Shown piece after piece: positions 15,762 through 26,175 of a stretch of DNA of 64,000 nt. Below the pieces are notes generated by a model. It did not search any database and was not told the DNA's origin. It worked only from the letters and a program-made list of their open reading frames with translations. Both the position numbers and the translations under genes were made by a program. The stretch's first letter is position 1. Every line of letters begins with the position of its first letter. Source of the stretch: Leptospira limi (GTDB lineage: Bacteria; Spirochaetota; Leptospiria; Leptospirales; Leptospiraceae); NCBI RefSeq assembly GCF_026151395.1, contig NZ_JAMQPV010000001.1:496001-560000 (forward strand), given 5' to 3'.

Positions 15762-16838
15762 TTAGGAAACAATTGGATAATCGATGTAACCTTTTTCTCC
15801 GGGAGTATACAAAGTTGTTTCATCAAAATTCACAAGAGGTAAATTCTTTTGGAATTTAGTCACAAGATTTGGGTTTGCAAGGAATGGTTTTCCGAATGCC
15901 ACCAAATTAGCGTTACCTGATGAGAGGTCCGCTTCCGCACGTTGTGAATCATACCCTCCACTTAGTATAAGAGTGTTTTTAAAATTATTTCTGATTGCAG
16001 AAACAGTTTTTGGTTCTACAGTTGGTGCTCCCATTGATGAGTGATCCACCAAATGAATGTAAACAATACCAAGCTCATTTAACTTTTGTGCCAATAAAGA
16101 ATACTCATCATGAGTTTCCTCAAATGGAAATAAATCGTTAAAGGCACCGTAAGGAGATAAGCGGATTCCAGTTTTTTCTTTTCCTATGGCATCAGAAACT
16201 TCTTTGGTCACTTCAAGAATGAATCGGATACGATTTTCAATTGAGCCACCATATTCATCCGTTCTTTGATTAGAAGAAGGGTGTAAAAATTGTTCCAACA
16301 AATATCCGTTTGCTGCATGTAATTCAACTCCATCAAATCCTGCAGTGATCGCATTCTTAGATGCTAAAACAAATTCTTGAATCGTAGATTGAATTTCCTC
16401 TTTAGACATCTCTTTTGGTGTTGGATGATCCACCATACCATTACTATCAGTCCACATTTTGCCTTTTGCCATGATGGCAGAAGGTGCAAGAACTTTTGCT
16501 GATTTTGGCAAATTGAATTCATGGCCGATCCTACCAGTATGCATCAGCTGAACAAAAATTTTGCTTCCTTTTTTATGAACTTTATCAGTAACAACTTTCC
16601 AAGCTTCTGTTTGTTCTTTTGAAAAAATTCCAGGGATTCTCGCATAACCTAAACCATTCGGAGATGGTGAGGTTCCCTCTGTAATGATAAGTCCTGCTTC
16701 CGATCTTTGTTCGTAGTATGTGGCTACGATTTCACCGGGAACATTTCCAATTGATCTCGATCTTGTCATGGGTGCCATTACGACACGATTTTTTAATTCT
16801 AAATTTCCTAATTTTGCTTTTTCAAACAACAAACTCAT
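15762..16838 (-). CDS. Old yellow enzyme family alkene reductase
   Basis: 358 residues of the NemA/OYE flavoprotein type. NRVVMAPMTRSR (near residue 17), FVQLMHTGRIGH, and GFDGVELHAANGYLLEQFL with the substrate-binding His/Asn pair, followed by SNQRTDEYGGS, are diagnostic. With FMN it reduces activated C=C bonds of enals, enones and maleimides, and nitro compounds. It is transcribed alone on the minus strand, with a 97-base A+T-rich upstream region. I chose the first ATG, giving the usual MSLLFEKAKLGNLELKNR start. Confidence 0.92.
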   Translation of the reverse strand: MSLLFEKAKLGNLELKNRVVMAPMTRSRSIGNVPGEIVATYYEQRSEAGLIITEGTSPSPNGLGYARIPGIFSKEQTEAWKVVTDKVHKKGSKIFVQLMHTGRIGHEFNLPKSAKVLAPSAIMAKGKMWTDSNGMVDHPTPKEMSKEEIQSTIQEFVLASKNAITAGFDGVELHAANGYLLEQFLHPSSNQRTDEYGGSIENRIRFILEVTKEVSDAIGKEKTGIRLSPYGAFNDLFPFEETHDEYSLLAQKLNELGIVYIHLVDHSSMGAPTVEPKTVSAIRNNFKNTLILSGGYDSQRAEADLSSGNANLVAFGKPFLANPNLVTKFQKNLPLVNFDETTLYTPGEKGYIDYPIVS

Positions 16839-16935
16839 ATAATTTCCTATTGGATCCTTTAGAAAATAGACGGTTTTCTCCCTTCACTTGATATAAAATA
16901 ATTTAATATTAAACCTTTTTCGAAAAAAAATAAGC

Positions 16936-18954
16936 CTATAAATCAAAACCCAAAATCGTTATATCATCCTGTCTGTCCTGACCATTTTGAAAATTTTGGA
17001 GAGATTTCAATAGTTCTTCTTCCACCTCAGACAAAGACAAATGAGTGGTTTTCAAAAAAAGTTCATGGAGTTTCTCTTCCCCAAATTCCTCATCATTTTG
17101 ATTAAAAGCTTCGAAGACACCGTCTGTAAAAATAAACAATCGATTTCCTAATTCAAATTTAAGTTCGATATTTTCATAATGGGTTTGTTTTTTGAGTCCA
17201 ATCATCCTTCCTGTTTTTGCTAATAGTTTCAATTTTCCATTTTGTATTAATACGGCAGAAGGATGACCAGCAGAAGCAAATTGAATTGTTTTTTCCTCAA
17301 AGTGGATATCGATGATGATTGCAGTCAGCAAACTGTTTAATGAAACAAAATTATCCATAAATTCTTCATTAAAAATTTCCATTATTTTACTTGGAGTGAG
17401 TTCAAATTCTTTAATTGGATCATACAAACCTTTGATCGCCATTGTAATCATAGCAGCATGGACTCCATGGCCTGTTGCATCTGCTACCAAAATTCTAAAG
17501 CGCGAATCCTTAAGATGTGTGATGTCAAAAAAATCACCACCTACTTCTGAAACTGGAAGGTATTTGAAAACAAAATTGAGTTGTTCTAATAGTTTTACAT
17601 CAACAGAGATAGAGTTTTCCTGGATTTTTTTAGCAACAAATAGATCTCTTCTTAATACACTAAGTGTTTGGTTAAGTTTATATGTTCTTTCTTTTACTTT
17701 TTCTTCCAAGTCTAGATTGGATTTTTCTAAGTTGATTTTGACATTGTTTTCAGCGATTTCTTTTTCTTTAATGATAAAATTGTAACGATCAGCCAATGCA
17801 AAGGCAAGTAACATCATCTCAGCAGCAGATCCATATTGTGGACCTTCCATTGTAAATACATTTGTAGGAATGTATCCTAATGCTCTTAATGTGGAAATGA
17901 TGAGTGCAAGGAATAAAAAAGCAAAGGCTAAAAGGAAAAAATAGGCAATCCGTTGTCTTTTAATTGAGCAAAGAACACCGATGATAAGAATCCATAAAGA
18001 AGTAATCGTATGACTCAAAACTAACCATTTAATAAACATATCAAAGTTAATAATGTAAATTATTGGGAGCAAAAACTGAATTAAAATTAGTAGCGAATTC
18101 ACTCGATCAAGTCGCGGTAAAACTTTTTTAGTCTGAAGTAATGTCCGCATAAAAATCAGGAACAAAATCAATACAACGGAAATCAGCAGATTAATGGCAT
18201 ATTGGTCTAACCATGGTGAGTTGTTCCATAAATACTCGGAAGCAATTCCATTATGAGTTGCAATCGCAATCGCAGAACTTAATACAACCAGAACATATAA
18301 TAAATAACTTATATCTCTTAAAATGAAAAATACAAAAAGGTTAAACACGATCATCGCGAGTGTCATTCCAAAATAAATCGCCTGCAAAACATGATCATCG
18401 ATTTCATGCCGGTCATAGAATTTTTGGTTCCAAAGTTGAATTGGTAAGTTAATTGCATTTGGAGATTGTACTTTTAAGTAAATCATCGAAGTTGTATTTT
18501 TTGGAAATATAATTGGAAAAACAAAATTCCTAGACGGATAGGGTCGATCCATTGATGCCACAACATAACCAGAACGTATGTGTTTCACTCCTTCATTTGT
18601 TTCAAAATACAAATCCAATGTCTTTAATCTTGGATAACTCACAACCAAACTAGAAATATATTCATGATCATATGGATTTACAATTTTCACCTTTAGCCAA
18701 TAGGTTGATTTAGAATACGAAAAATTGAAGGCTTCTTTAGCATTTGGATTTTGATGAAAAGGATATTTGGAAACATTTACCTTCAAATCTTGGAATTCAA
18801 TTTGATGATTGGTATCCTCCAAGACATACATATACTTTGCTAAGTGAATTGGTTTTTCTTGGATTTGGATTAGATTGACATTGGATTCATCTGCTGACAA
18901 TTCGGAGCAAAACAAAAGTACCAAACATTGTAGGAAAAGATTTTGAATTTTCAT
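16936..18954 (-). CDS. 7TMR-DISM sensor with SpoIIE/PP2C phosphatase output
   Basis: 672 residues. Order: signal peptide (to about residue 20); extracellular 7TMR-DISMED2-like beta domain (about 35-170, with YSKSTYWLKVKI and VVSYPRLKTLDLYF); seven membrane helices (about 186-390); coiled coil (about 395-425); C-terminal PP2C-type phosphatase (about 445-672). The phosphatase keeps metal-binding acids in VGGDFFDI, VADATGHGVHAAM and FTDGVFEAF. RsbU/SpoIIE-like phosphatases act on anti-sigma-factor antagonists in partner-switching pathways. The extracellular domain probably binds a carbohydrate-like ligand. The start overlaps the upstream gene's stop by 4 bases (ATGA). Confidence 0.9.
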   Translation of the reverse strand: MKIQNLFLQCLVLLFCSELSADESNVNLIQIQEKPIHLAKYMYVLEDTNHQIEFQDLKVNVSKYPFHQNPNAKEAFNFSYSKSTYWLKVKIVNPYDHEYISSLVVSYPRLKTLDLYFETNEGVKHIRSGYVVASMDRPYPSRNFVFPIIFPKNTTSMIYLKVQSPNAINLPIQLWNQKFYDRHEIDDHVLQAIYFGMTLAMIVFNLFVFFILRDISYLLYVLVVLSSAIAIATHNGIASEYLWNNSPWLDQYAINLLISVVLILFLIFMRTLLQTKKVLPRLDRVNSLLILIQFLLPIIYIINFDMFIKWLVLSHTITSLWILIIGVLCSIKRQRIAYFFLLAFAFLFLALIISTLRALGYIPTNVFTMEGPQYGSAAEMMLLAFALADRYNFIIKEKEIAENNVKINLEKSNLDLEEKVKERTYKLNQTLSVLRRDLFVAKKIQENSISVDVKLLEQLNFVFKYLPVSEVGGDFFDITHLKDSRFRILVADATGHGVHAAMITMAIKGLYDPIKEFELTPSKIMEIFNEEFMDNFVSLNSLLTAIIIDIHFEEKTIQFASAGHPSAVLIQNGKLKLLAKTGRMIGLKKQTHYENIELKFELGNRLFIFTDGVFEAFNQNDEEFGEEKLHELFLKTTHLSLSEVEEELLKSLQNFQNGQDRQDDITILGFDL

Positions 18955-20744
18955 TTTGGACTTTTTGTTAACTCAATTTCCTGAAACATATCGTATGAAT
19001 AAATCAGATTTTGTTGTGCAAAGATGATAAATCCATTGAAATTTGCACTCAATCCTTCAGGACCTGGGAACAATTTTCGAAGTAATTGTTCTCCATTTTG
19101 ACTGAGTAAAATGAGATCAATTTGATTCTCGTCACTGTATTCATCATAACAAGAAAGAACTACAACAGTATGTTTTCCATCAAAACTAAACAATTGGAGT
19201 ACTTCTGATTGGATTGGAAAATGACTCAATACATTTCCTAATTCATCTATCATAACAATAGAATGGTAATCATTTGTAAAAACAAGTTTGTCTTCTACGA
19301 CGAGAATGGGTGATTTTGTTACACTAAAAGAATGGGGACCTAAGGTATCAGTACATGTAAACTCGAATTCCTTTATGATATTGAGTTTTCCATCTAACAA
19401 ATATGATTTGTCCCAAACAAATGGAATCAATATTTTATCTTTGAATTCGATAGGAAGAGATGCCAATTCAAATGGTATATTGATTCCCGAATCTTGCGTT
19501 TTTGAAAAACGTTTTTGTTCACCCGTTTGGATATTGTCTATGATTGCATAGTAATAATAAAAATTTAAATTTAAATCAATCAAAACAGGATGGAATTTTG
19601 ACCTGTAATGAAATACAATTTCATACTCATTGTTAATTGCAAATACTCCCTTTAATGTGTGAAACAGGATGATCCCTGTTTCAGTAATGAATGTTTTACC
19701 AGTAAAGGCATCACCATTGGGAGTTTTTAAGGTATGTATCTGGTTTTTTGATTTTAGATCGTAAATATAAATTTCATTCCCATGAGGAAGGTATAAGATT
19801 TCTTCGATGATGGTAAAAGAAAAGTTATGAACCACTCGGTATTCAGATACATCTCGTTCTTCTGTAGACAGTACGTCGTAACAACGAAAGGCAAGTGGAA
19901 TTGAAATTTCTAATTTTCCATTCAGATCAAATAATAACAACTCATTCGGACGATTGAGTTTGGAATCATATTCTGATCCTTTTTGAAATCCTTGGTAATA
20001 ACACAAATGTCCAGACTGATAGAACAAATATGGGATGGACATACCTTCCAAGAACGGTCGTTTGACTGGCCGACTCCAAAGGATTTTTTTTTCATTTAAA
20101 TGAAAAGCCGTGAGTGTATACGCTTCATCGTAAACAGAAAGGATCACAAATTGATCGAGTGTGATCCACTCAGTAACCAAAATGGATTCACCTTCTCGCA
20201 TCGAGTGCAGTAAATTGGCTTTGTATGGAAAACCTTTTGTTTTCTCATCTAAAAATTCCTTTGGAAATTCCTTTTGAAACCAAGTACGCAAGGCTAGTTT
20301 TGCCGAACTAGGTAGATTTTGAGTTCTTTCTAAAAATATCTGTTTGAGTGAATCTTTTTCCGTTACTGCAATTTTTTCCAAAACTTCGGTAAAAAACGAA
20401 TAGGGATAGTTTAATCCACCGTAACTCAAAAGAGATTCCACTGATGGATAACGTATCAATTCTGAACGTTGGTCATCAATTAATTCAGCCGTTTGTTCGT
20501 AATACTCTGGATAGGTGGACCTTGGGTCACCCGTTCCTTTTACCCGGATCCACCAATACTGATGGCACTTGGTACATTCATAAATTTCTCGGAAGGGATT
20601 TCGTGTTTCTCCTACAATGTCATGGATCGGAAAATTAGGAGTTTGGCTCAATTCCTGGATAGGTTCCATACGGGAAAATGTTTTTGAACCATTTTGACAA
20701 TACAGACAAGCCATAACTAGAGGCTGTTTAGTTAGATTGATCAT
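18951..20744 (-). CDS. Zinc-ribbon-headed, probable beta-propeller protein
   Basis: 597 residues, family not recognised. The head has two CxxC pairs, ACLYCQNG and YECTKCHQYWW, which probably bind zinc. From about residue 190 onward come repeated blade-like strands of the PQQ/WD type: VILSVYDEAYTLTAFHLNEK, LLLFDLNGKLEISI, IYIYDLKSKNQIHTL, VIDELGNVLSHFPI. No signal peptide is visible, so it is probably cytoplasmic. It overlaps the 7TMR-DISM/SpoIIE gene by 4 bases and so may take part in the same signalling route, for example as a scaffold. The start is the first ATG; a second ATG ten codons on also precedes the first CxxC. Confidence 0.6.
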   Translation of the reverse strand: MINLTKQPLVMACLYCQNGSKTFSRMEPIQELSQTPNFPIHDIVGETRNPFREIYECTKCHQYWWIRVKGTGDPRSTYPEYYEQTAELIDDQRSELIRYPSVESLLSYGGLNYPYSFFTEVLEKIAVTEKDSLKQIFLERTQNLPSSAKLALRTWFQKEFPKEFLDEKTKGFPYKANLLHSMREGESILVTEWITLDQFVILSVYDEAYTLTAFHLNEKKILWSRPVKRPFLEGMSIPYLFYQSGHLCYYQGFQKGSEYDSKLNRPNELLLFDLNGKLEISIPLAFRCYDVLSTEERDVSEYRVVHNFSFTIIEEILYLPHGNEIYIYDLKSKNQIHTLKTPNGDAFTGKTFITETGIILFHTLKGVFAINNEYEIVFHYRSKFHPVLIDLNLNFYYYYAIIDNIQTGEQKRFSKTQDSGINIPFELASLPIEFKDKILIPFVWDKSYLLDGKLNIIKEFEFTCTDTLGPHSFSVTKSPILVVEDKLVFTNDYHSIVMIDELGNVLSHFPIQSEVLQLFSFDGKHTVVVLSCYDEYSDENQIDLILLSQNGEQLLRKLFPGPEGLSANFNGFIIFAQQNLIYSYDMFQEIELTKSPK

Positions 20745-20844
20745 TTTTACTTGGTCAAGTCAATTTCCAGTATTGGATTCTTAAATTGAATTTCACATAG
20801 TTCTTGGCAATTTTTTGTAAGCTTTGTAAACTAAGTCATTCCTT

Positions 20845-22071
20845 ATGCCTACTTCGCAAAAATCCTACGAAGTCCTCCTCGCTGAGATCCAAAAATTAGA
20901 ACAGGAGAATCAAACTCTAAAACAGTCTCAAATAAGCCAAAATAACCACCAAACTAAGATTAGCGATTTACTTCATTTTACTCAATTTTCGATCGATACC
21001 ATTTCTGATTCCATCTTGTGGTTGGATGAACATGGCAAGTATGTTTTCGTTAACAACGCGGCTTGTATTAATTTCGGATATTCGAAGGAGGAATTTCTTT
21101 CGATGACAATGTTTCAAGTTGATCCTCTCTTTACAAAAGAGATTTGGGATGCACATTGGCAAGATATTTTAGAGAGAAAATCTTTTACTTTAGAAACAAT
21201 CAATAAACGAAAAGATGGAAAATCAATTCCAATTGAAGTGACTGTTAACTTAGTAGAATACGATGGTAAAAAATATAATTGTGCAATTGCACGTGATATC
21301 ACCGAACATAAATTAAATGAATCGAAACTCAAACAAGCAGCACTTAGATTGAGTGAATTAAATGCAACAAAAGATAAATTTTTTTCAATCATTGCTCACG
21401 ATTTGAGAGGGCCTCTAGGATCCCATAGAGAGTTTACCAAAAGTTTAAGTGAAAAAATTTCATTACTATCCGAAGAAGATAGGTTTTTTAACTTACAAAT
21501 TTTAAATGAATCATCAGAAAAACTTTATTCTCTAATGGAAAATTTGCTCCACTGGGCAAGCACACAAAATGGAATGATCACATTCCAACCTGTTTTGATT
21601 TCTTTATATGAATTAGTTAACAAAACGATTGATCTTTTTTCATTAGCCATTCATAAAAAAAATCTATCACTCAAGAATCAGATTCCAAAAACATTTCAAT
21701 TGATTGCTGATTCTTTTATGATCGAAACAATATTTCGTAATTTAATTTCAAACGCAATCAAGTATAGCAATCAAAACCAAACAATTGAAATCGGATGTAA
21801 TCCTTTTCATTTAAAGAATGATACTAATTCTAAAAACCATTGTTTTTACGTAAAGGATGAAGGGATTGGAATGACGAAGGATCAAATCAATTCTTTGTTT
21901 CGTTTAGACCAAAAGGTTTCAACTCCTGGAACGGCTAAGGAAATTGGAACTGGACTTGGTCTCATCTTAAGTAAAGATTTTATAGAACAACATGGTGGAA
22001 ATATTTGGGTAGAAAGTGGATTACGAGAAGGGACTACTTTTTACTTTGATTTAGGACAACACACAATCTAG
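20845..22071 (+). CDS. PAS-domain sensor histidine kinase
   Basis: 408 residues, no membrane segment. An N-terminal coiled coil (about 8-40) leads into one PAS domain (about 45-155: ISDSILWLDEHGKYVFVN, IARDITEHK). HisKA follows with the phosphoacceptor His185 in FFSIIAHDLRGPLG. The ATPase domain shows the N box (NLISNAIKYSN), G1 (VKDEGIGM) and G2 (GTGLGLILSKDF). It lacks a receiver domain, and no response regulator gene is adjacent, so it is an orphan kinase. It is divergent from the zinc-ribbon/propeller gene with 100 bp between starts. Confidence 0.92.
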   Translation: MPTSQKSYEVLLAEIQKLEQENQTLKQSQISQNNHQTKISDLLHFTQFSIDTISDSILWLDEHGKYVFVNNAACINFGYSKEEFLSMTMFQVDPLFTKEIWDAHWQDILERKSFTLETINKRKDGKSIPIEVTVNLVEYDGKKYNCAIARDITEHKLNESKLKQAALRLSELNATKDKFFSIIAHDLRGPLGSHREFTKSLSEKISLLSEEDRFFNLQILNESSEKLYSLMENLLHWASTQNGMITFQPVLISLYELVNKTIDLFSLAIHKKNLSLKNQIPKTFQLIADSFMIETIFRNLISNAIKYSNQNQTIEIGCNPFHLKNDTNSKNHCFYVKDEGIGMTKDQINSLFRLDQKVSTPGTAKEIGTGLGLILSKDFIEQHGGNIWVESGLREGTTFYFDLGQHTI

Positions 22072-22170
22072 AAGAAAATTATTTCCAATGTTTGCAGATT
22101 TTTTAAGCCAACTTGTCATTCCAAATTTTTTTTGATAGAAACAGTTTCAAAGATTTACTTTTTTGAAAGA

Positions 22171-23319
22171 ATGCGAAGTACACTGTTTTTTCACCTTATC
22201 ATCATTTTATTCTTCTCTCTTCCATTGGTGGCACAACCAGTTGCCGAACCAACTCAAGAACCAAATCCTCCCGCGAGTCCCACTCCCAAAAAATCGTTTT
22301 TTGGATCGAGACTTGCTGTATTAGAACTTGCTGGTGAATTTGTGCAAACTCCTTCCGAAGGTGGACCACAATCAGTCTCCAGTATTCTCAACTCTGCACG
22401 TGTCGCTTCCAGTTTTGTGAACAGCAGCAACACAACAAATAATTTAAACCCTCCAGGTATTATCACAGAGAGTGCGGAATCAAGACCAACCTCCACAATT
22501 TCACCACGCATTAAATACTCTCATCAATTTTCAGAAGATTTTTTTATCGGATTTGTTTATGCGAAAGGAGAACAATACAACGATTCAAGAACTAGTTTTA
22601 GTACAAATGGCCTTTACCTAAATGATAAAGTTAGATCAGGTGTGAATGAAGTTGGATTTAAAATCGGTTTAGGACCCATTAACTATTTAACTGATTCTAC
22701 ATCTTCTGAATTTAGTTTCAGTTATTCTGAATTATCATCCAGAGGCCCATTTCAATCCTTCCAATTAAAATTTCCATTTTTACGAACTGGCGATCAAACT
22801 GTAACAGAAGGTTATGCGTTCTCAACAGGTTCTGTAGAATTTAGAACAAAAAATTATGGAATGAATTATGGTTTTGCTGCATCCATCACGGATTGGCTCA
22901 ATTTTTACATGATTGGAGATTTAACAATCTTTGCTGGCCAACTAAAACTATTAAGTTATGGAATTGAAACATCTTCCACAGGTAGTTTAAATGCAAGTAA
23001 CCAAGTTGTTTTTAGCTCGCCTGTTTCCAAAACTGATTTAACTGCATTCCAATCGAAAGAAGGATTGATGCGTGGACTAGGTGGTGCCTCGGTCTCCTTG
23101 GAGATGGGACTTGTGTGGAAAGTTTTTGATACTTTGGGAATCAAATATGGTGGTTTTTATCAAATTTCCTCTTTTAGTGTTTCGGAAGTAACTGGATTTA
23201 ATTTAGGCCAAGGAAAAACTCCTGTGGAACTCAGCTCTGTGCCAGATCTAAATTCTTCACAAAGTTCCAAAGAATTTGGATCTTTTGGTGTGAATGTATC
23301 TCTTGTTAAAAACTTTTGA
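22171..23319 (+). CDS. Probable outer-membrane protein of unknown family
   Basis: 382 residues from the ATG at 22171; an upstream TTG would add 13 residues ahead of the signal peptide without a ribosome site. The signal peptide (STLFFHLIIILFFSLPLVA) is followed by a Pro-rich linker (EPNPPASPTPKK). The rest alternates polar and hydrophobic residues, with many Gly/Ser turns and repeated strand-like segments such as FIGFVYAKGEQYNDS and YGMNYGFAASITDWLNFYMI, ending in FGVNVSLVKNF. A terminal Phe with strand-like spacing fits a transmembrane beta-barrel. No substrate can be proposed. Confidence 0.65.
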   Translation: MRSTLFFHLIIILFFSLPLVAQPVAEPTQEPNPPASPTPKKSFFGSRLAVLELAGEFVQTPSEGGPQSVSSILNSARVASSFVNSSNTTNNLNPPGIITESAESRPTSTISPRIKYSHQFSEDFFIGFVYAKGEQYNDSRTSFSTNGLYLNDKVRSGVNEVGFKIGLGPINYLTDSTSSEFSFSYSELSSRGPFQSFQLKFPFLRTGDQTVTEGYAFSTGSVEFRTKNYGMNYGFAASITDWLNFYMIGDLTIFAGQLKLLSYGIETSSTGSLNASNQVVFSSPVSKTDLTAFQSKEGLMRGLGGASVSLEMGLVWKVFDTLGIKYGGFYQISSFSVSEVTGFNLGQGKTPVELSSVPDLNSSQSSKEFGSFGVNVSLVKNF

Positions 23320-23372
23320 CATCGTTTCCTTGTCTTATCATTAGAGGGTGATCCCTTTTGTGATAGGACAAA

Positions 23373-24398
23373 ATGAAACACAAATCCATACTATATGCTC
23401 AAAAACTAGACTTCCAATGGCCAACTTCTGACCCATTTTTGTTCTGCGTACACCACGAAGATTTTTATCCCAACGGCAATGGAAAATTTGGTCCCAATGC
23501 ATCCTTACAAGGACGCCAGATTGGACAAGATTTTGTTGGAAAGGACGGTTGGAGGATGTATCATGGAGAGACCATTCCTGGTTTTCCTGGTCACCCACAT
23601 AGAGGATTTGAAACTGTAACAGTTGTTCAGCGTGGTTTGGTTGACCACGCAGATTCACAGGGAGCTGCTGGCCGATATGGTGATGGTGATGTGCAGTGGA
23701 TGACGGCAGGAGCGGGGATCCAACATTCTGAGATGTTTCCACTCATCAATGAATCAGAAGAAAACACCCTTGAACTTTTCCAAATCTGGCTCAATTTACC
23801 CGCTAAACATAAGTTTGTTGACCCACATTTCAAAATGTTTTGGAACGAAGATATACCTATAAAAATTTTATCTGATTCAAATCATAAAAAGGTCAAAATC
23901 AAAACGGTTGCAGGTTCTTTGTTTGGTGACAAAGCATTAGACCCACCGCCCAATTCATGGGCAGCAGATAATGCAAACGAAGTGGGAATTTACATTTTGG
24001 ATCTGGACCCAGAAGTTCAATTTGTGATACCAGCAACTTCAAAAGAAAACAACCGTAACGTATATTATTTCCGTGGTGAAGGACTCGTTGTCGATGGAAC
24101 CCAAGTACCTGGAAAACATATGTACAACTTAAAAGCAGACGAGACGATTGAAATTAGAAATGGTTCGGAAGCTGGAAGGATTCTGATCTTGGAAGGAAAA
24201 CCAATTGCAGAACCCGTTGTCCAATATGGACCATTTGTAATGAACAAACAAGAGGAAATCCAACAAGCGTTTGATGATTACCGCAGGACTCAGTTTGGTG
24301 GTTGGCCTTGGGACTCATATGATCCCGTGCATGTTGGCAAAGGCAGGTTTGCCAAACACGCAAACGGGAAAGAAGAAACACCCACAAATTCAAATTAA
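23373..24398 (+). CDS. Pirin family protein
   Basis: 341 residues with the bicupin layout of pirins. GHPHRGFETVTVVQRG (about residues 71-86) carries metal-binding histidines, and WMTAGAGIQHSEM carries the later histidine and glutamate positions. Members act as quercetinase-like dioxygenases or redox-dependent regulators. The C-terminus is longer than usual and ends in a charged tail (KHANGKEETPTNSN). TAGGAC precedes the ATG. It converges with ilvD, with 30 bp between stops. Confidence 0.88.
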   Translation: MKHKSILYAQKLDFQWPTSDPFLFCVHHEDFYPNGNGKFGPNASLQGRQIGQDFVGKDGWRMYHGETIPGFPGHPHRGFETVTVVQRGLVDHADSQGAAGRYGDGDVQWMTAGAGIQHSEMFPLINESEENTLELFQIWLNLPAKHKFVDPHFKMFWNEDIPIKILSDSNHKKVKIKTVAGSLFGDKALDPPPNSWAADNANEVGIYILDLDPEVQFVIPATSKENNRNVYYFRGEGLVVDGTQVPGKHMYNLKADETIEIRNGSEAGRILILEGKPIAEPVVQYGPFVMNKQEEIQQAFDDYRRTQFGGWPWDSYDPVHVGKGRFAKHANGKEETPTNSN

Positions 24399-24428
24399 TA
24401 AATCTGTGAGTACAAAGGATCGGTAAAA

Positions 24429-26105
24429 TTACCGGTCCGTCAAACAACCAGTACTTGCATCCTTCACCATCTGGATGTACTTCCACAGATAACCACTAGT
24501 CACCCTGTAAGGTGGTTTTTTCCATTTGGCACGGCGTTTTTCTAGTTCTTCCGCACTCACTTTTACATCTAATTTGTTCGTACGTGCATCAATGGAGATA
24601 ACATCACCGTCTTCCACCAATGCAATTTCTCCCCCTTCCATCGCTTCGGGAGTAATATGACCTACCACAAATCCATGGCTTCCTCCAGAAAACCTTCCAT
24701 CAGTGATGAGGGCTACATTATCACCAAGGCCTGCTCCAATGATGGCAGAGGTTGGTTTTAACATCTCAGGCATCCCTGGTCCACCTTTAGGACCCACATA
24801 ACGAATCACAACCACATGGCCAGGTTTCACTTTCCCATCTCGGATACCTTCGTTTGCCTCCACTTCGGAATCAAAACAGATGGCTTTCCCTTCAAACATT
24901 TCCCCTTCATGACCAGTGATTTTTGCAACTGCACCTTTTTTGGCGATGTTACCATATAACACTTGTATGTGGCCTTCTTTTTTAATGGGGTTACTCACTG
25001 GTCGGAGTAAGTCTTGGTCATTTGGAAGGTCTGGAAGTGATTCCAAATTTTCTGCAATGGTTTTTCCTGTAACTGTCATACAAGAACCATCTAACATTCC
25101 TTCTTTCAGCATAAATTTCATGATGGCAGGAGTCCCACCAATCGCAAACAGATCTTCCATCAAATACTTTCCACTTGGTTTCATGTCAGCAAGAAGTGGT
25201 GTTGTATCCGTTACCTTTTGGATTTGGTCGAGGTCCAAATTGATTCCCATCGTACGTGCAATGGCGATCATATGGAGAGCTGCATTTGTAGAACCACCAA
25301 GGATGGTGATGACACGTAAAGCATTGAGTATTGATTTTGGAGTGATGATATCGGAAGGTTTGATGTCTTTTTCTAAAAGATTGTACATATACTTTCCAAT
25401 CTCTTGGCATTCTTTCTTTTTTTCTTCACTTCGTGCAGGAGAAGACGAACTGTATGGTAAACTCAATCCCATCACTTCAATGGCAGTTGCCATAGTGTTA
25501 GCTGTGTACATCCCTCCACAAGCTCCAGGGCCTGGGCATGAATTTTTGATGACTTCTTTAAAATCTTCTTCGGAAATTTTCCCGTTAATTTTTTTACCGT
25601 AAGCTTCAAAAGCCGATACAATATTTAATTTCTCACCTTTAAAGTGACCACCATTGATGGTTCCACCGTACACCATAATGGCAGGACGGTTGAGACGAGC
25701 CATCGCCATGATAGCACCTGGCATATTTTTATCACAACCAGCAGTGAATATGATCCCATCATAAAAATGAGCTCCAGAAATTGTTTCGATAGAATCAGCA
25801 ATGATTTCTCTTGAAGGAAGGGAAAAACGCATCCCATCATTTCCATTGGTAATTCCGTCACTCACACCAATTGTATTGAAGAGTAGACCAACCATTTGTT
25901 TTGTATCGATGACACTTTTTTTTTGTAAGGCAGCAAGTGTTGTCAAATGCATGTTACAAGGATTCCCATCAAAACCTGTACTACCTATGCCTATAAAAGG
26001 TTTGTTTAAATCTTCGTAGGGAACTCCTGAACCAATGATCATGGCTTGGGATGCTGGGAGAGATTCATCTTGGGTTAAAACGCGGCTGTATCGATTCAAA
26101 CTCAT
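24429..26105 (-). CDS. ilvD: Dihydroxy-acid dehydratase
   Basis: 558 residues, full length. It dehydrates 2,3-dihydroxyisovalerate and 2,3-dihydroxy-3-methylvalerate in the valine, leucine and isoleucine pathway. Fe-S ligands are visible at Cys50 ([10 protein letters not shown]), Cys124 ([10 protein letters not shown]) and Cys196 ([14 protein letters not shown]). The C-terminal [19 protein letters not shown] is strictly conserved in the family. No other ilv genes are adjacent, so the pathway is scattered. It is transcribed from its own upstream region next to the lipoprotein gene. Confidence 0.97.
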   Translation of the reverse strand: MSLNRYSRVLTQDESLPASQAMIIGSGVPYEDLNKPFIGIGSTGFDGNPCNMHLTTLAALQKKSVIDTKQMVGLLFNTIGVSDGITNGNDGMRFSLPSREIIADSIETISGAHFYDGIIFTAGCDKNMPGAIMAMARLNRPAIMVYGGTINGGHFKGEKLNIVSAFEAYGKKINGKISEEDFKEVIKNSCPGPGACGGMYTANTMATAIEVMGLSLPYSSSSPARSEEKKKECQEIGKYMYNLLEKDIKPSDIITPKSILNALRVITILGGSTNAALHMIAIARTMGINLDLDQIQKVTDTTPLLADMKPSGKYLMEDLFAIGGTPAIMKFMLKEGMLDGSCMTVTGKTIAENLESLPDLPNDQDLLRPVSNPIKKEGHIQVLYGNIAKKGAVAKITGHEGEMFEGKAICFDSEVEANEGIRDGKVKPGHVVVIRYVGPKGGPGMPEMLKPTSAIIGAGLGDNVALITDGRFSGGSHGFVVGHITPEAMEGGEIALVEDGDVISIDARTNKLDVKVSAEELEKRRAKWKKPPYRVTSGYLWKYIQMVKDASTGCLTDR

Positions 26106-26175
26106 AATTTACAATTTCCTTGGGATTAAAGTCAAAATGGTAGAGTCTTAGAGAAAGGAAAGCGGATTTTCAATT

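Noticed and set aside
24420..24440. Terminator between the pirin and ilvD genes
   Set aside because: CGGTAA and TTACCG are separated by only two bases, too short a loop for a stable RNA hairpin.
24916..25602. 228-codon frame antisense to ilvD
   Set aside because: Lies fully inside a strongly conserved enzyme gene on the other strand.
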